Origin: Planctomycetaceae bacterium
GTDB lineage: Bacteria; Planctomycetota; Planctomycetia; Gemmatales; Gemmataceae
DNA: 64,000 nucleotides
NCBI GenBank assembly: GCA_013823135.1
Contig: PNLP01000025.1
Location: 27,342-91,341 of the forward strand
Reading direction: 5' to 3'
Shown here: in pieces, positions 53,656 through 62,208 of the stretch
How positions within the stretch are numbered: the first letter of the stretch is position 1
How the letters are laid out: each line of letters opens with the position of its first letter
Made by a program: the position numbers and the translations under genes
The notes under the pieces: model-generated
The model's database searches: none
What the model saw: only the letters and a program-made list of their open reading frames with translations
What the model was told of the DNA's origin: nothing

Positions 53656-54636
53656 ATGTGTTCCATGAGCTTGCCGAGTCAAACCGTCGCCCTGTTGCAG
53701 GCGGCCCGAGATCTCGTGAAGAGTCTCCCGGCCGATGCCGTGTTACTGCTCACCGAAACCTCGGTGGACTGGGACGAACTCACCCGCATGCTCACGGGGT
53801 GCAAATTGTTCGTCGCCGCGGAGAACCCATCTCTCACCAAATCGCTGCGGGAACGCGACGACTGGACGGTCATCGACCTCGACCCCGAACAGGTTCCGAC
53901 CCAGGAACGGATGAACTCGGCGTTGCTCAAAGCTGTCTCGGAAGGCCAGCTTCAGCCCGGAGCCCACATCGTTGCGCTTTACAACGGTATCGCCAGTTCC
54001 GACGCGGACGCCCCCGAGCCAGTGGATAGTCTCAGCATCATCCACCTGGGCGAACACCTGGAACGAATGACCGCCCAGGACCTGCGAGTCCTCGGCGACG
54101 CGGCCCCGATCGACGTACTTCGCGCCGTGGTCGATCTCGCCACCGAGATTGGCCGCGAAGGCCGCGAGGGCCAGCCGGTCGGAACCGTGCTCGTCGTGGG
54201 CGACACCCGCCGCGTGCTGAGCATGTCCCGCTTCCAGAACTACAATCCCTTCCGAGGCTACAGCCGGGCGGAGCGCGACATTCGCAACCGCGACGTTCGC
54301 GAACAGATCAAGGAGATTGCGAAACTCGACGGAGCAATCCTGATCGGCCGCGATGGCATCGCCGAAGCCGCCTGCCTTCACCTAAATCCCCGCGCCGAAG
54401 GAGTGAGTTTGCGAAAGGGATTCGGCAGCCGACACATGGCGGCAGCCGGCATCAGCAAAGCGACTGTGGCCATTGCCTTCGCGGTCAGCCAGTCGTCGGG
54501 CTCCGTTCGCGTGTTCCAGAAGGGCGAGGAAGTGCTGCACATCGAACCGCTCGCCCGACCCCACGTCTGGCAGCCCTTCAAACTCGAAGCCCAGGAGCCG
54601 CCCGAAGCGACAGACGAAGCGACTCGCGAAGGGTAA
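53656..54636 (+). CDS. DisA_N (diadenylate cyclase)-like protein
   Basis: A 326-residue protein. The C-terminal half resembles the DAC/DisA_N nucleotidyltransferase fold: LDGAILIGRDG with Asp225-Gly226-Ala227, then GFGSRHMAAAGIS (Arg259-His260-Met261) and AFAVSQSSGSVRVFQKG. Canonical c-di-AMP synthases have DGA and RHR; here the final Arg is Met, so activity is uncertain. The N-terminal half (about 10-130) contains LQPGAHIVALYNGIAS and resembles the pyruvate-kinase C-terminal domain, a combination I recall from other bacterial DAC-like proteins. ATG 53665 is an alternative start. Probably involved in c-di-AMP signalling, not verified. Confidence 0.72.
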   Translation: MCSMSLPSQTVALLQAARDLVKSLPADAVLLLTETSVDWDELTRMLTGCKLFVAAENPSLTKSLRERDDWTVIDLDPEQVPTQERMNSALLKAVSEGQLQPGAHIVALYNGIASSDADAPEPVDSLSIIHLGEHLERMTAQDLRVLGDAAPIDVLRAVVDLATEIGREGREGQPVGTVLVVGDTRRVLSMSRFQNYNPFRGYSRAERDIRNRDVREQIKEIAKLDGAILIGRDGIAEAACLHLNPRAEGVSLRKGFGSRHMAAAGISKATVAIAFAVSQSSGSVRVFQKGEEVLHIEPLARPHVWQPFKLEAQEPPEATDEATREG

Positions 54637-54647
54637 TCGCGTTTCCC

Positions 54648-54710
54648 AGTCCGAGCCCGAGCGCCAGCGAGGAGTCACGCTTGTCCCTCGCTGGCGCTCG
54701 GGCTCGGACT
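54648..54710. repeat. Perfect 25-bp palindrome
   Basis: Arms 54648-54672 and 54686-54710 are perfect inverted repeats of 25 bases with a 13-base loop, beginning AGTCCGAGCC and ending GGCTCGGACT. It lies 11 bases after the DisA-like stop codon. It may be a terminator or another dispersed palindrome. Confidence 0.85.
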
Positions 54711-54812
54711 AGAACGCGTTCAAAAAGCCAGCTCGAACACCTCCTGTTTGCTTCACGAGCGGGCTGCGATGTGATAGGCTCTGGAGGTTCCCACCCTCCC
54801 GGAGATGCTGCC

Positions 54813-55559
54813 GTGCAATCCCGCCGCGAGTTCCAATCCCGTCTCCTCGGTTCCGCCATCACCTTCGGCCTGATCGAACTGCTGCACTCCCGCGACTTGT
54901 TCGCCGAGACTGTCAAACCCACCATCGACAAGTGGCTTCTCGAACTCACCACGATGGCCAAGGATCTCAAGGACCGAAAGCTGACCGACCTGGAATTCCA
55001 AACCAAGATGGAAGACCTCTACAAGCGGGTCGATCTCAAGTCGCTCTGCTCGCTCATCAAGCTCGACGAAGTCGAGAAGAAGCCACTGCCCGCCACGGGT
55101 GCCGCAAACTTCGGGTTCGATCTCTCGAAGGTCGAAGGTATGCCCGCGAATGTCGGCTATGGCAAGCAGATCTTCGGGTGCAAGAAGGACAAGTCGATCG
55201 TGCCGCACGGGCACGCGAACATGTGTACCGGCTTCATCATCTTGAAGGGGAAGTGGCACGGCCGACACTACGACCGCCTCGAAACGAAGTCCGACCACTA
55301 CATCATCAAACCAACCATCGACCGCGAATTCGGCCCCGGCGACCTCTCAACCATCAGTGACCACAAGGACAACATCCACTGGTTCAAGTCGCTTTCCGAC
55401 ACGGCTTACATCTTCAACGTCCATGTGATCGGTTACGACCCGAAGATCAAGGACGCCGGTGGCCGCTTGTACCTCGACCCGGAAGGCGAGAAACTCGCCG
55501 ACGGCCTCGTGAAGGCACCTAAGATGTCTTCCGCCGATTGCCACAAGAAGTATGGGTGA
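54813..55559 (+). CDS. Tat-exported thiol-dioxygenase-like cupin
   Basis: A 248-residue protein. Its N-terminus SRREFQSRLLGSAITFGL is Tat-like. The C-terminal part fits the cupin thiol-dioxygenase pattern of ADO/PCO proteins: HGH pair (His132, His134), LKGKWHGRHYDR, then DNIHWF with His189 and a hydrophobic AYIFNVHVIGYDP, as in PCO/ADO sequences. These enzymes use iron and oxygen to oxidise thiols. Exported versions are unusual, and the substrate is unknown. A GTG start at 54813 with GGAG seven bases upstream is chosen over a much longer frame with an implausible Arg-rich N-terminus. Confidence 0.68.
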   Translation: MQSRREFQSRLLGSAITFGLIELLHSRDLFAETVKPTIDKWLLELTTMAKDLKDRKLTDLEFQTKMEDLYKRVDLKSLCSLIKLDEVEKKPLPATGAANFGFDLSKVEGMPANVGYGKQIFGCKKDKSIVPHGHANMCTGFIILKGKWHGRHYDRLETKSDHYIIKPTIDREFGPGDLSTISDHKDNIHWFKSLSDTAYIFNVHVIGYDPKIKDAGGRLYLDPEGEKLADGLVKAPKMSSADCHKKYG

Positions 55560-55565
55560 TAGTAA

Positions 55566-55634
55566 TTGGCGGACCGGGAGCGTACGTGACCGGAGTTGCG
55601 ATAATACTCCGGTCGCTTACACTCCCGGCTCGCC
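55566..55634. repeat. GCGACCGGAGT-type palindrome
   Basis: Arms 55566-55595 and 55606-55634 pair imperfectly, with about 25 of 31 positions matching and an ACCGGAGT/ACTCCGGT core. It sits between the cupin stop (55559) and the MFS start (55646), so it may attenuate transcription between them. Confidence 0.65.
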
Positions 55635-55645
55635 AGGAACACTGC

Positions 55646-56923
55646 ATGGACCGCTCCAGGTTATTCGCCACACTCCGTGACACCACGTTCCGTTCGCTTC
55701 GTCACCGTAACTACCGTCGGTATTTCTTCGGGCAGATCGTCTCGTTCGTCGGGTCGTGGATGCAGTCTGCGGCGCTGATGTGGCTGATGTACGACCGCAC
55801 CGGCGATCCCCGATGGCCGTCGTGGTTGCTCGTCGCGCAGGTCGGGCCGACGGTCCTCCTCGGTAACTGGGGCGGTGGCCTCGCCGATCGTTACCCCAAG
55901 CGAAAGCTCATTCTCATCACACAGTCCGCGTTCCTCGTTCACGCGTGCGTTCTCACGCTCCTCATCGCGTGCAATCTCGCCGTGCCAGGGTTGCTGCTCG
56001 CACTGATGGTTGTCAGTGGCATGATCCAGGCTGTCGATCTGCCATCGCGACTCGCGTTCGTCCCTGATCTGGTACCAAAAGAAGACCTCATCAACGCGGT
56101 CGGGTTGAACTCACTCCTCTTCAATTCGGCGCGGGCGATTGGACCGGCTCTGGCTGGGTTGGTGTTCTTGCTTGCGAACATGATGCTGCCGGAGTTGCCG
56201 CCGGGCACCAACCCGGTCACAGTTGGGGCTGTCGCCTGTTTCGCGTTGAACTCAGTCAGTTTCGTGGCTGTGTTGTTCGCGTTGCAGGGGATTCACGTTC
56301 CCGGCGATAGCGGCAAGAAGAAGCAGGGAACTGCTTCGGCGTGGGATGGTGTACGCTATCTGCGAGCAAACCGGGCGTTTGGTGGGCTCGTGCTGCTCAC
56401 TCTCGTAATTTGCATTTTCGGATGGCCACTGATTACGATCCTACCCGCGTTCACTCGACTGCGGCTCGGGCACAACGAACAGACCTACAGCCTGCTCGTG
56501 AGCACGGTTGGCGCGGGAGCGCTCTTCGCGGCACTCACCACAGCCACCTTCGGAACCACGGCGCGACGGTGGAAGTTCTTGGTGATCGGAGCAGCCTCCA
56601 CCGCGATCGGCCTGTTTTGGGTGTCTCAAGCGGACACTGTGATACTTGCGGCAATGGGATGTGGGATCGCGGGCTTCGGGCTCATCCTCTACCTGTCAAC
56701 TGGGCAATCGACCCTGCAACTTGCGGTCCCCGATGCCAGGCGAGGCCGCGTGATGGCCCTGTGGGCAATGACCCTCAGCGCCAGCGCACCTCTCGGGCAT
56801 TTGCTCGCTGGCCAGGCCGTGACGGCATTCGGGGTCGAACCGGTGTTGCTCGCAATGGCCAGCGGCGTGGGAACGTGCGCTCTGGTTCTCGCCACAATCT
56901 TCTTGTGGCGTCGGGGCGTGTGA
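55646..56923 (+). CDS. MFS exporter (EntS/MFS_3 type)
   Basis: A 425-residue polytopic transporter with about 12 helices. It opens with FRSLRHRNYRRYFFGQIVSFVGSWMQ, the start typical of the MFS_3/EntS drug-siderophore exporter family, then GGGLADRYPKRKL, the family's first loop motif, and a second repeat with GVRYLRANRAFGGLVLL near 235. Substrate unknown. A longer frame to 55538 runs through the palindrome, so ATG 55646 is preferred. It converges on the phosphoesterase gene with 16 bases between stops. Confidence 0.87.
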   Translation: MDRSRLFATLRDTTFRSLRHRNYRRYFFGQIVSFVGSWMQSAALMWLMYDRTGDPRWPSWLLVAQVGPTVLLGNWGGGLADRYPKRKLILITQSAFLVHACVLTLLIACNLAVPGLLLALMVVSGMIQAVDLPSRLAFVPDLVPKEDLINAVGLNSLLFNSARAIGPALAGLVFLLANMMLPELPPGTNPVTVGAVACFALNSVSFVAVLFALQGIHVPGDSGKKKQGTASAWDGVRYLRANRAFGGLVLLTLVICIFGWPLITILPAFTRLRLGHNEQTYSLLVSTVGAGALFAALTTATFGTTARRWKFLVIGAASTAIGLFWVSQADTVILAAMGCGIAGFGLILYLSTGQSTLQLAVPDARRGRVMALWAMTLSASAPLGHLLAGQAVTAFGVEPVLLAMASGVGTCALVLATIFLWRRGV

Positions 56924-56939
56924 TACTGTACTGTGCTCA

Positions 56940-57692
56940 CTACTCGGGATTGCTGTCGTTCGCAACGCTAGCGACTTTCTCTGCTGCCCACCTGCCAACC
57001 AAACCATTCCCTCGGTAGATGTCCGTCAGCATTTGCTTGGCGACGGCGTCATTCACGAACCCGTCCAGCGCCGCAACCGTTTTCTCGACGGGATACTCAA
57101 CCTGTTTGAGTTCGACCTTGCCATTATCGATAACCGCATAGGTCGCACGCGGGTCGCCATTGCGATTCAAGCCGACACTTCCGGGGTTCACCACCATGAT
57201 GCCATTCACTTGCAAGGAATAGAGTTGGTGTGTGTGCCCGACGAGCACGAAATCGACCTTCAACCCCGCAAGGAGCGGTTCCCAGGTCGCCGTATCAGCC
57301 AGGGCGTACTCGTCCATCGGATCGCGCGGCGTGGCATGAACAAGAAGGAATCGGTTCCCATCAAGGTTCAGCATTTGTGACATCGGGAGATCGGCGAGAT
57401 AGCGCCGCTGATCGTCCGTGAGAAGGGAGACGGAAAGGGGGCGTGTGACCGCTGTCAAGTACCGGAAGCCCGAGACGCCCTGCAAAGCCACGTTGTGAGC
57501 GACTCCGTGGTCATGATTCCCGCGTACACAGTGAGTCGCGTTCTCCCGAACCCAATCGACGCAAGCCCCCGGTTCCGGCCCGTAGTCCACGATATCACCC
57601 AGGCACAGACATACGTCGTAGGTCTCTCGAATGACATCGAGTGCCGCACGGTTTCCGTGAATGTCCGAGACGATGAGGATACGCATCGCCAT
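56940..57692 (-). CDS. Calcineurin-like metallophosphoesterase (YfcE/MJ0936 type)
   Basis: A 250-residue phosphoesterase. Metal-binding motifs: SDIHGNRAAL (Asp-x-His), GDIVDYGPEP, GNHDHGV, then VHATP and a late GHTHQLYSLQ. The layout matches small YfcE/MJ0936-like enzymes acting on phosphodiesters. Substrate unknown. ATG 57692 opens MAMRILIVSDIH; ATG 57686 is an equally possible start. It lies 55 bases downstream of the first FHA gene on the minus strand, with a hairpin between them. Confidence 0.87.
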   Translation of the reverse strand: MAMRILIVSDIHGNRAALDVIRETYDVCLCLGDIVDYGPEPGACVDWVRENATHCVRGNHDHGVAHNVALQGVSGFRYLTAVTRPLSVSLLTDDQRRYLADLPMSQMLNLDGNRFLLVHATPRDPMDEYALADTATWEPLLAGLKVDFVLVGHTHQLYSLQVNGIMVVNPGSVGLNRNGDPRATYAVIDNGKVELKQVEYPVEKTVAALDGFVNDAVAKQMLTDIYRGNGLVGRWAAEKVASVANDSNPE

Positions 57693-57707
57693 CCCCACTA
57701 ATGCAAA

Positions 57708-57725
57708 AGGGGGCCGAAGCCCCCT
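57708..57725 (-). terminator. Terminator hairpin after the first FHA gene
   Basis: A perfect seven-base stem, AGGGGGC/GCCCCCT with a four-base loop CGAA, lies 22 bases past the FHA stop codon on the minus strand. On that strand it is followed by a short TTTTGC stretch. Confidence 0.65.
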
Positions 57726-57747
57726 GATGATCCGCGTTGAGTCCGAA

Positions 57748-58452
57748 TCAATCCTTGTTATCGGGCTCGGAAACGGACCGTCCGTAGCGAGCGAGGAGCA
57801 TCTGGACGGCTTGAACCGTCTGCCACTCAGCGAACCCGATGCGTACTTCCGTACCATCCTCGTTGGCGTCGATATTCTCGACAGCCATGGTCAATCCGCG
57901 GTGCAAGTAATCGAGGATTTCGGCAAGGCGAGCGGCTTGGGCGGGGGTCAACTTCTGCGGGAGCGGGGGGATGTCGTCGTCGAAGGCACTCCAATTCTGT
58001 GTTCCGCCAGGACCAACCGTGCGGTCACTGGAGGTTGCCGCGGGTGATGGTGCCGGAGCGGCAAGCCTCCCAGAAGCCGCAGCTAGTTCGTCGGCACGGA
58101 CCGTCTGAGCTTGCCCGCCCGCGTTCAATGGGGCAACTGCTCTGCGTGCCGCGATCTCTTCCATCGTGCCAAAGAGCAACATCGTTCGGCCAATCGATAG
58201 CTGGTCACCTGCGCGAAGTCGCCGAATCTGGATGGCGGTCCCATTCACGCGAGTGCCGTTCGTGCTGTCGAGGTCCGTCAGGATAATATCGCCATCTTCG
58301 ACCTGAACTTTGGCGTGGAAACGGCTCACTCGCTCGTCGTTCAACCGCAATCCGTTACCTTCCTCACGCCCGATCGTAACGGGAATGGGCAGGTCTTTGT
58401 AGACTCTGCCCTTGTCAACGCCTTCGAGAACGAGGAACGTTACGGTTCGCAT
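57748..58452 (-). CDS. FHA-domain protein
   Basis: A 234-residue protein. An N-terminal forkhead-associated domain (about 15-100) has TIGREEGNGLRL, the conserved SRFHAK and DLDSTNGTRVNG, the phospho-threonine-binding core. Residues about 125-170 are a low-complexity Pro/Ala/Ser linker, then a helical region (LTPAQAARLAEILDYLHRGLTM) and a short acidic end. FHA domains recognise phosphothreonine, so a Ser/Thr kinase partner is expected; no kinase is adjacent. Start ATG 58452 precedes the first beta-strand. Confidence 0.87.
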   Translation of the reverse strand: MRTVTFLVLEGVDKGRVYKDLPIPVTIGREEGNGLRLNDERVSRFHAKVQVEDGDIILTDLDSTNGTRVNGTAIQIRRLRAGDQLSIGRTMLLFGTMEEIAARRAVAPLNAGGQAQTVRADELAAASGRLAAPAPSPAATSSDRTVGPGGTQNWSAFDDDIPPLPQKLTPAQAARLAEILDYLHRGLTMAVENIDANEDGTEVRIGFAEWQTVQAVQMLLARYGRSVSEPDNKD

Positions 58453-58588
58453 GACAAGATCCCATAGCAGGCGGGCCACCTGCACACACGAGAGAGAGTT
58501 GCTACAGGTGGTATAGCACAACCGAGCTTGCAGTGTCTGGAAAAACCGACACCCCCCGACTGGCTCTGCACGGTTTATCTTCGTGCGT

Positions 58589-59638
58589 TCAGGCCAGAGT
58601 GTCAATTTCTCCCGCGAGAGAATTGCTCGCAAAGTCCCTTTGGAGCGCCGTCAGAACCTCTCCCAGTGTATCTGAAGAATTTGCAATAATTGGAACGAGT
58701 TGCGGTAGGTGTCTGAACCACGTCAACTGCCGTTTCGCGAAATGCCGGGTATGTGTGCGGATCAACTCGGCCGTCTCCGTCCAGCGTCCCTCGTTCGCCC
58801 CAGGCAACCGCGGTTCGCACGCATCATCGCCCGCACCCTGGTCTTCGACAGTCTCAAGATATTCCAGAAGCTCTCGATACCCCAACGCCTGGCGGGATTC
58901 TCGGCTGAGCGGCTTGGGGAGTTCTCTGAGTCTGCGAACTTCGTCGAGCCAGCCAGACGCGAGCATCATGTCGACACGCCGATTGATCCGCTCATATAAG
59001 ACTTCCCGCGGCAAGACCAAAACGACAGCGGGAATGCGGACCGGCGGTGGTACGAGCTCGGGCGAGTCAGTAAACGCAGGGGTGTCCCAGGTCTGTTGCC
59101 AGGCCGAGATCGGCTTCCCGGTCAGGGTGTACACTTCGAGAGCCCGCACGACTCTTCGCACATCGTTTGGATGAAGTCTTGTGGCCGTCTTGGGATCAAC
59201 GAGGGCCAAGCGGGCGTGCAGTTTGTCCTTTCCGTCACGCTCGGCCTCGGCCTCCAACGTGCATCGAACAACCTGGTCGGCGGGCGGTCCGTCGAACAGC
59301 CCGTGCAGCAATGCCTTCAGATAGAACGGTGTTCCACCAACGAACAGGGGACGTTTGCCGCGAGCGGTGATGTCGCGACACGCCTCGGTGGCACGTTCGA
59401 GCCACCATCCAACGGAAAGGGACTCCCACGGATCGAGTACGTCGATGAGATGGTGTCGGACACGCTGGCGTTCTGTGGCCGTGGGTTTGGCGGTGCCAAT
59501 GTCCATACCCCGGTAGACCGTCATGGAATCGAGCGCTATGATCTCGGCGTTGAGGTGTTCGGCCACATCAAGCGCGAGTGCGGTTTTTCCGCACGCTGTC
59601 GGGCCGGTCAGGATCAGTGCATTCGCGAACACGGACAT
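58589..59638 (-). CDS. miaA: tRNA dimethylallyltransferase
   Basis: A 349-residue enzyme that adds a dimethylallyl group to A37 of tRNAs reading UNN codons. It has the P-loop GPTACGKT (12-19), DSMTVYRGMDIGTAKP, HHLIDVLDPWES, the VGGTPFYLKALLHGLF segment and a later QALGYRELLEYL. It is longer than the usual ~310 residues because of an insertion near 280-300 and a C-terminal extension. The start has GGAT upstream. It lies 136 bases upstream of the FHA gene on the same strand, so co-transcription is uncertain. Confidence 0.93.
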   Translation of the reverse strand: MSVFANALILTGPTACGKTALALDVAEHLNAEIIALDSMTVYRGMDIGTAKPTATERQRVRHHLIDVLDPWESLSVGWWLERATEACRDITARGKRPLFVGGTPFYLKALLHGLFDGPPADQVVRCTLEAEAERDGKDKLHARLALVDPKTATRLHPNDVRRVVRALEVYTLTGKPISAWQQTWDTPAFTDSPELVPPPVRIPAVVLVLPREVLYERINRRVDMMLASGWLDEVRRLRELPKPLSRESRQALGYRELLEYLETVEDQGAGDDACEPRLPGANEGRWTETAELIRTHTRHFAKRQLTWFRHLPQLVPIIANSSDTLGEVLTALQRDFASNSLAGEIDTLA

Positions 59639-59685
59639 GCTATCCTTTTACGGAGTGAGAAACTGCCAATGTGTGCGAATCAGGC

Positions 59686-60954
59686 TCAGTGTTCCACCCT
59701 CTTCCCCGTACGGAACGCTTCCTCAACGATGTCAGCGGCTCGCACCACCCCAGGATTCCCCTTCATCAAATTGCGACACTTTTCGGCTGAGTCCCTGTAT
59801 CGTGAGTCGGAGAGTAACTTCTTAACAAACTCGCATACTCGGAATGCTGTCACCTTTGCGGGCTTCAGCACTTCCCCTGCCCCAAGCCAATGCACGCGTT
59901 GAGCAACACCCGGTTGGTCATTCGTCACAGGGATACACAGCATAGGAAGCCCACAGGCCAGGCCTTCCAGTGCAGTGTTCAACCCCGCGTGAGTGATGAG
60001 TAGGCTGGCCCTACTGAGGAGCGTCAACTGCGGCGCGAATGGAACTACCAATGCATTCGGCGGCACAGGCTGATCCCAGACGGCGTCCTTACGACCCAGG
60101 GAAAGAACAACCTGCACAGGCAGGTCGCCGCAACCGTCGAGAATAGCCCGAAAAACGTGTGCGAGGCGGTTTTGGAGCGTCCCGAGGGAAGCATAGATGA
60201 GGGGACGGCCGTCGAGTTTCTCCCACGGAAACGGCACAGACTCGCTCTCACGCCCATGTCCATGCCAGGGGCCGCTGTAGTGAAAGTGCGTCGGCAACTG
60301 AGAACGCGGGAAATCGAAGAACGCAGGTTGTTGAGCGATTTGAGCAAGACCCAACGTGTGCGTGTCTACGAATCGATACCGCCCCAGCCCGTGTTTCATG
60401 CGATAGTTGGAGACCGTTTTGCTAATCGGCCTGGCAGCGATTTTTAGAACAGTGTTGCCCAGGTGGTTCCTGACACGACCGAGTATCCCAGGGTTGCATC
60501 CCCAGTTCAGCACCCCCGGTGGCACTCCCGCCTCCTGGTGCAGTGCCAGAGCGTTGCACACCATGACAAACGGGATCTTCTGAACGTCTGCGAGCGCCCC
60601 GCCGGCTGGCGAAACTTGATCGACTACCATTGCCTCGACGCCCGCGCCACGGAGCACACCCGGCGCGTCCCGAAGAATGCACGCGGTCTGATCTCGAAGC
60701 AGTTGGCCAGTCAACCACAGCGCCCCGAGACCCTTCAGTTTGGCGAGCCTGTCGAGCCCAGCGTCGGACTCCCCAGATTCGTGCTCCCGCACCGCGACGG
60801 GGAGCAGTTGAAACCCACAAGCTTCAGCTTTCGGTTTTGCCTGGGGCGAACCAATGAGGCTGATTCGGTGTCCACGCCGCGCGAGTTCCCGCCCCAGCGT
60901 GGCCATCGGATTGAGGTGCCCGTGCATCTCGGGGCAAACGAGCGCGATATGCAT
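59686..60954 (-). CDS. GT1/MGT-family glycosyltransferase
   Basis: A 422-residue GT-B glycosyltransferase. It starts IALVCPEMHGHLNPMATLGREL, the UGT/MGT-type opening, and has the C-terminal donor-binding box LLITHAGLNTALEGLACGLPMLCIPVTNDQPGVAQRV with the His and Gln of the plant secondary product glycosyltransferase motif. It probably transfers a sugar to a small lipophilic molecule such as a carotenoid, sterol-like compound or macrolide; the acceptor is unknown. It follows the second FHA gene and precedes miaA by 47 bases. Confidence 0.88.
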   Translation of the reverse strand: MHIALVCPEMHGHLNPMATLGRELARRGHRISLIGSPQAKPKAEACGFQLLPVAVREHESGESDAGLDRLAKLKGLGALWLTGQLLRDQTACILRDAPGVLRGAGVEAMVVDQVSPAGGALADVQKIPFVMVCNALALHQEAGVPPGVLNWGCNPGILGRVRNHLGNTVLKIAARPISKTVSNYRMKHGLGRYRFVDTHTLGLAQIAQQPAFFDFPRSQLPTHFHYSGPWHGHGRESESVPFPWEKLDGRPLIYASLGTLQNRLAHVFRAILDGCGDLPVQVVLSLGRKDAVWDQPVPPNALVVPFAPQLTLLSRASLLITHAGLNTALEGLACGLPMLCIPVTNDQPGVAQRVHWLGAGEVLKPAKVTAFRVCEFVKKLLSDSRYRDSAEKCRNLMKGNPGVVRAADIVEEAFRTGKRVEH

Positions 60955-61017
60955 AAATGATGTTCTTCCGCGTCGCAGAGTTCGCTGATCTTGTAGAGAA
61001 ATGAAGGCTGAGTACGT

Positions 61018-61527
61018 TCACACCGCAGAAGCGGATTCGGCAAGTTCGGTGATGTGAAAGGAAAGTCGACGACCGCAAAGGATGATCTGATCGCCGGACT
61101 GGAGTTTCGTCGGGCCTGGAATCTTTTTGCCGTTCAGGAGCGTGCCGTTCTTACTGGCAACATCGTGGATCTCGCATCGGAGATCGTGGTGAACCACAAC
61201 GGCACAATGGCGCCGGGAGACGCACTCGTCTCGAATCACCACATCGTTGTCTGGTAATCGCCCAACGCTGTTAAGCCCAAAGTGCAACGGGTAGACGTTG
61301 CTACCATCCTTGATGTAAAAGGCAAAGCGACCTGCTGCCGTTGACTTTGCAGTCGGTGGGACCGCGATAGTTGGGGCGTCGAGGTGTTCATCCTCGGCAA
61401 GCATCCGTAGATCGCCAGCGAGTGTTTGGTCACCACATGCAGCTTGAATAGCCTGGCGCGCAGCGCGGAACAAGTCACGCCGTGGCTGACCTTCGAGGTG
61501 CATGCTGAGGAGCCGCGGATCTGACAT
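61018..61527 (-). CDS. Short FHA-domain protein
   Basis: A 169-residue protein with a short N-terminal region (1-70) and a C-terminal FHA domain (about 75-160): VGRLPDNDVVI, SRRHCAVVV, DVASKNGTLLNGKKI and GDQIILCGRRLSF. AGGAGG is well placed before ATG 61527. It could bind phosphothreonine peptides made by one of the Ser/Thr kinases; the link is inference. It is the second FHA protein within 4 kb. Confidence 0.87.
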   Translation of the reverse strand: MSDPRLLSMHLEGQPRRDLFRAARQAIQAACGDQTLAGDLRMLAEDEHLDAPTIAVPPTAKSTAAGRFAFYIKDGSNVYPLHFGLNSVGRLPDNDVVIRDECVSRRHCAVVVHHDLRCEIHDVASKNGTLLNGKKIPGPTKLQSGDQIILCGRRLSFHITELAESASAV

Positions 61528-61681
61528 GCCGCCTCCTGGGGCGGACCGGCTTCGGGCTGACACGAAGTGCCAATCCCATAAATGAGTTTCGTCTGTGGAG
61601 AGAGCGAGATCAAGTGGGGAGATCAAAAAACTTGTGCTCTTGTACGTTATTCTTCCGGACACACCAACCTAAAATCGGCTG

Positions 61682-61711
61682 AAAAGCGGGAAAGCCAGAA
61701 CAGATTCCCGC
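61682..61711 (-). terminator. Terminator hairpin after greA
   Basis: Arms GCGGGAA (61686-61692) and TTCCCGC (61705-61711) are perfect, and on the minus strand the stem is followed by TTTTC. It is 11 bases past the greA stop codon, a plausible intrinsic terminator. Confidence 0.65.
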
Positions 61712-61722
61712 ATCAACTCAAC

Positions 61723-62208
61723 TCAGATACTGGCAGCCGAAATTTCCAAAATCTTGAAGCGGAGCGCCCCACGCGGAACCGCGATGGTAACGGTCTCGCC
61801 CTTCTTCTTCCCCATCAGCCCCTGACCAATAGGGCTTGTGCTGAGGATGCGCCCCTTATCGGGGTTCTCCTGACCAGGGCCAACGAGCTCGTAGGTCTCT
61901 TCTTCGTCTTCATCGAGATCCTTGATCCGAACCCGACTGCCGAACGAGACAGTATCTTTCGGCATCTTGCTAGGGTCGATGATGACCGCACGAGCGAGTC
62001 GGTCCGACAGGTCATTCACGCGAGCCTGAAGCATTCCCTGGTCTTCCCGCGCAGCGTGGTACTCGGCGTTCTCACTCAGGTCGCCCATTTCGCGGGCCGT
62101 GGCAACACGCTTAGTGATCTCCATCATCTCCACACCACGGAGCCGATCGAGTTCCGCGCGGAGTTTATCGTAACCTTCGCGGGTCATCGGGATGCGGTCG
62201 TCTGTCAT
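61723..62208 (-). CDS. greA: Transcription elongation factor GreA
   Basis: A 161-residue protein, the usual GreA length. It has the N-terminal coiled coil (MTREGYDKLRAELDRL, then ARELGDLSENAEYHAAREDQG-like block with the acidic tip DLSENAEY) and the C-terminal FKBP-like domain (VSFGSRVRIKDLDEDEEETYELVG, SPIGQGLMGKKKGETVTI). GreA promotes transcript cleavage by backtracked RNA polymerase. Start ATG 62208 gives the family length, and a longer frame adds 11 unrelated residues. A hairpin with a T-run follows. Confidence 0.95.
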   Translation of the reverse strand: MTDDRIPMTREGYDKLRAELDRLRGVEMMEITKRVATAREMGDLSENAEYHAAREDQGMLQARVNDLSDRLARAVIIDPSKMPKDTVSFGSRVRIKDLDEDEEETYELVGPGQENPDKGRILSTSPIGQGLMGKKKGETVTIAVPRGALRFKILEISAASI

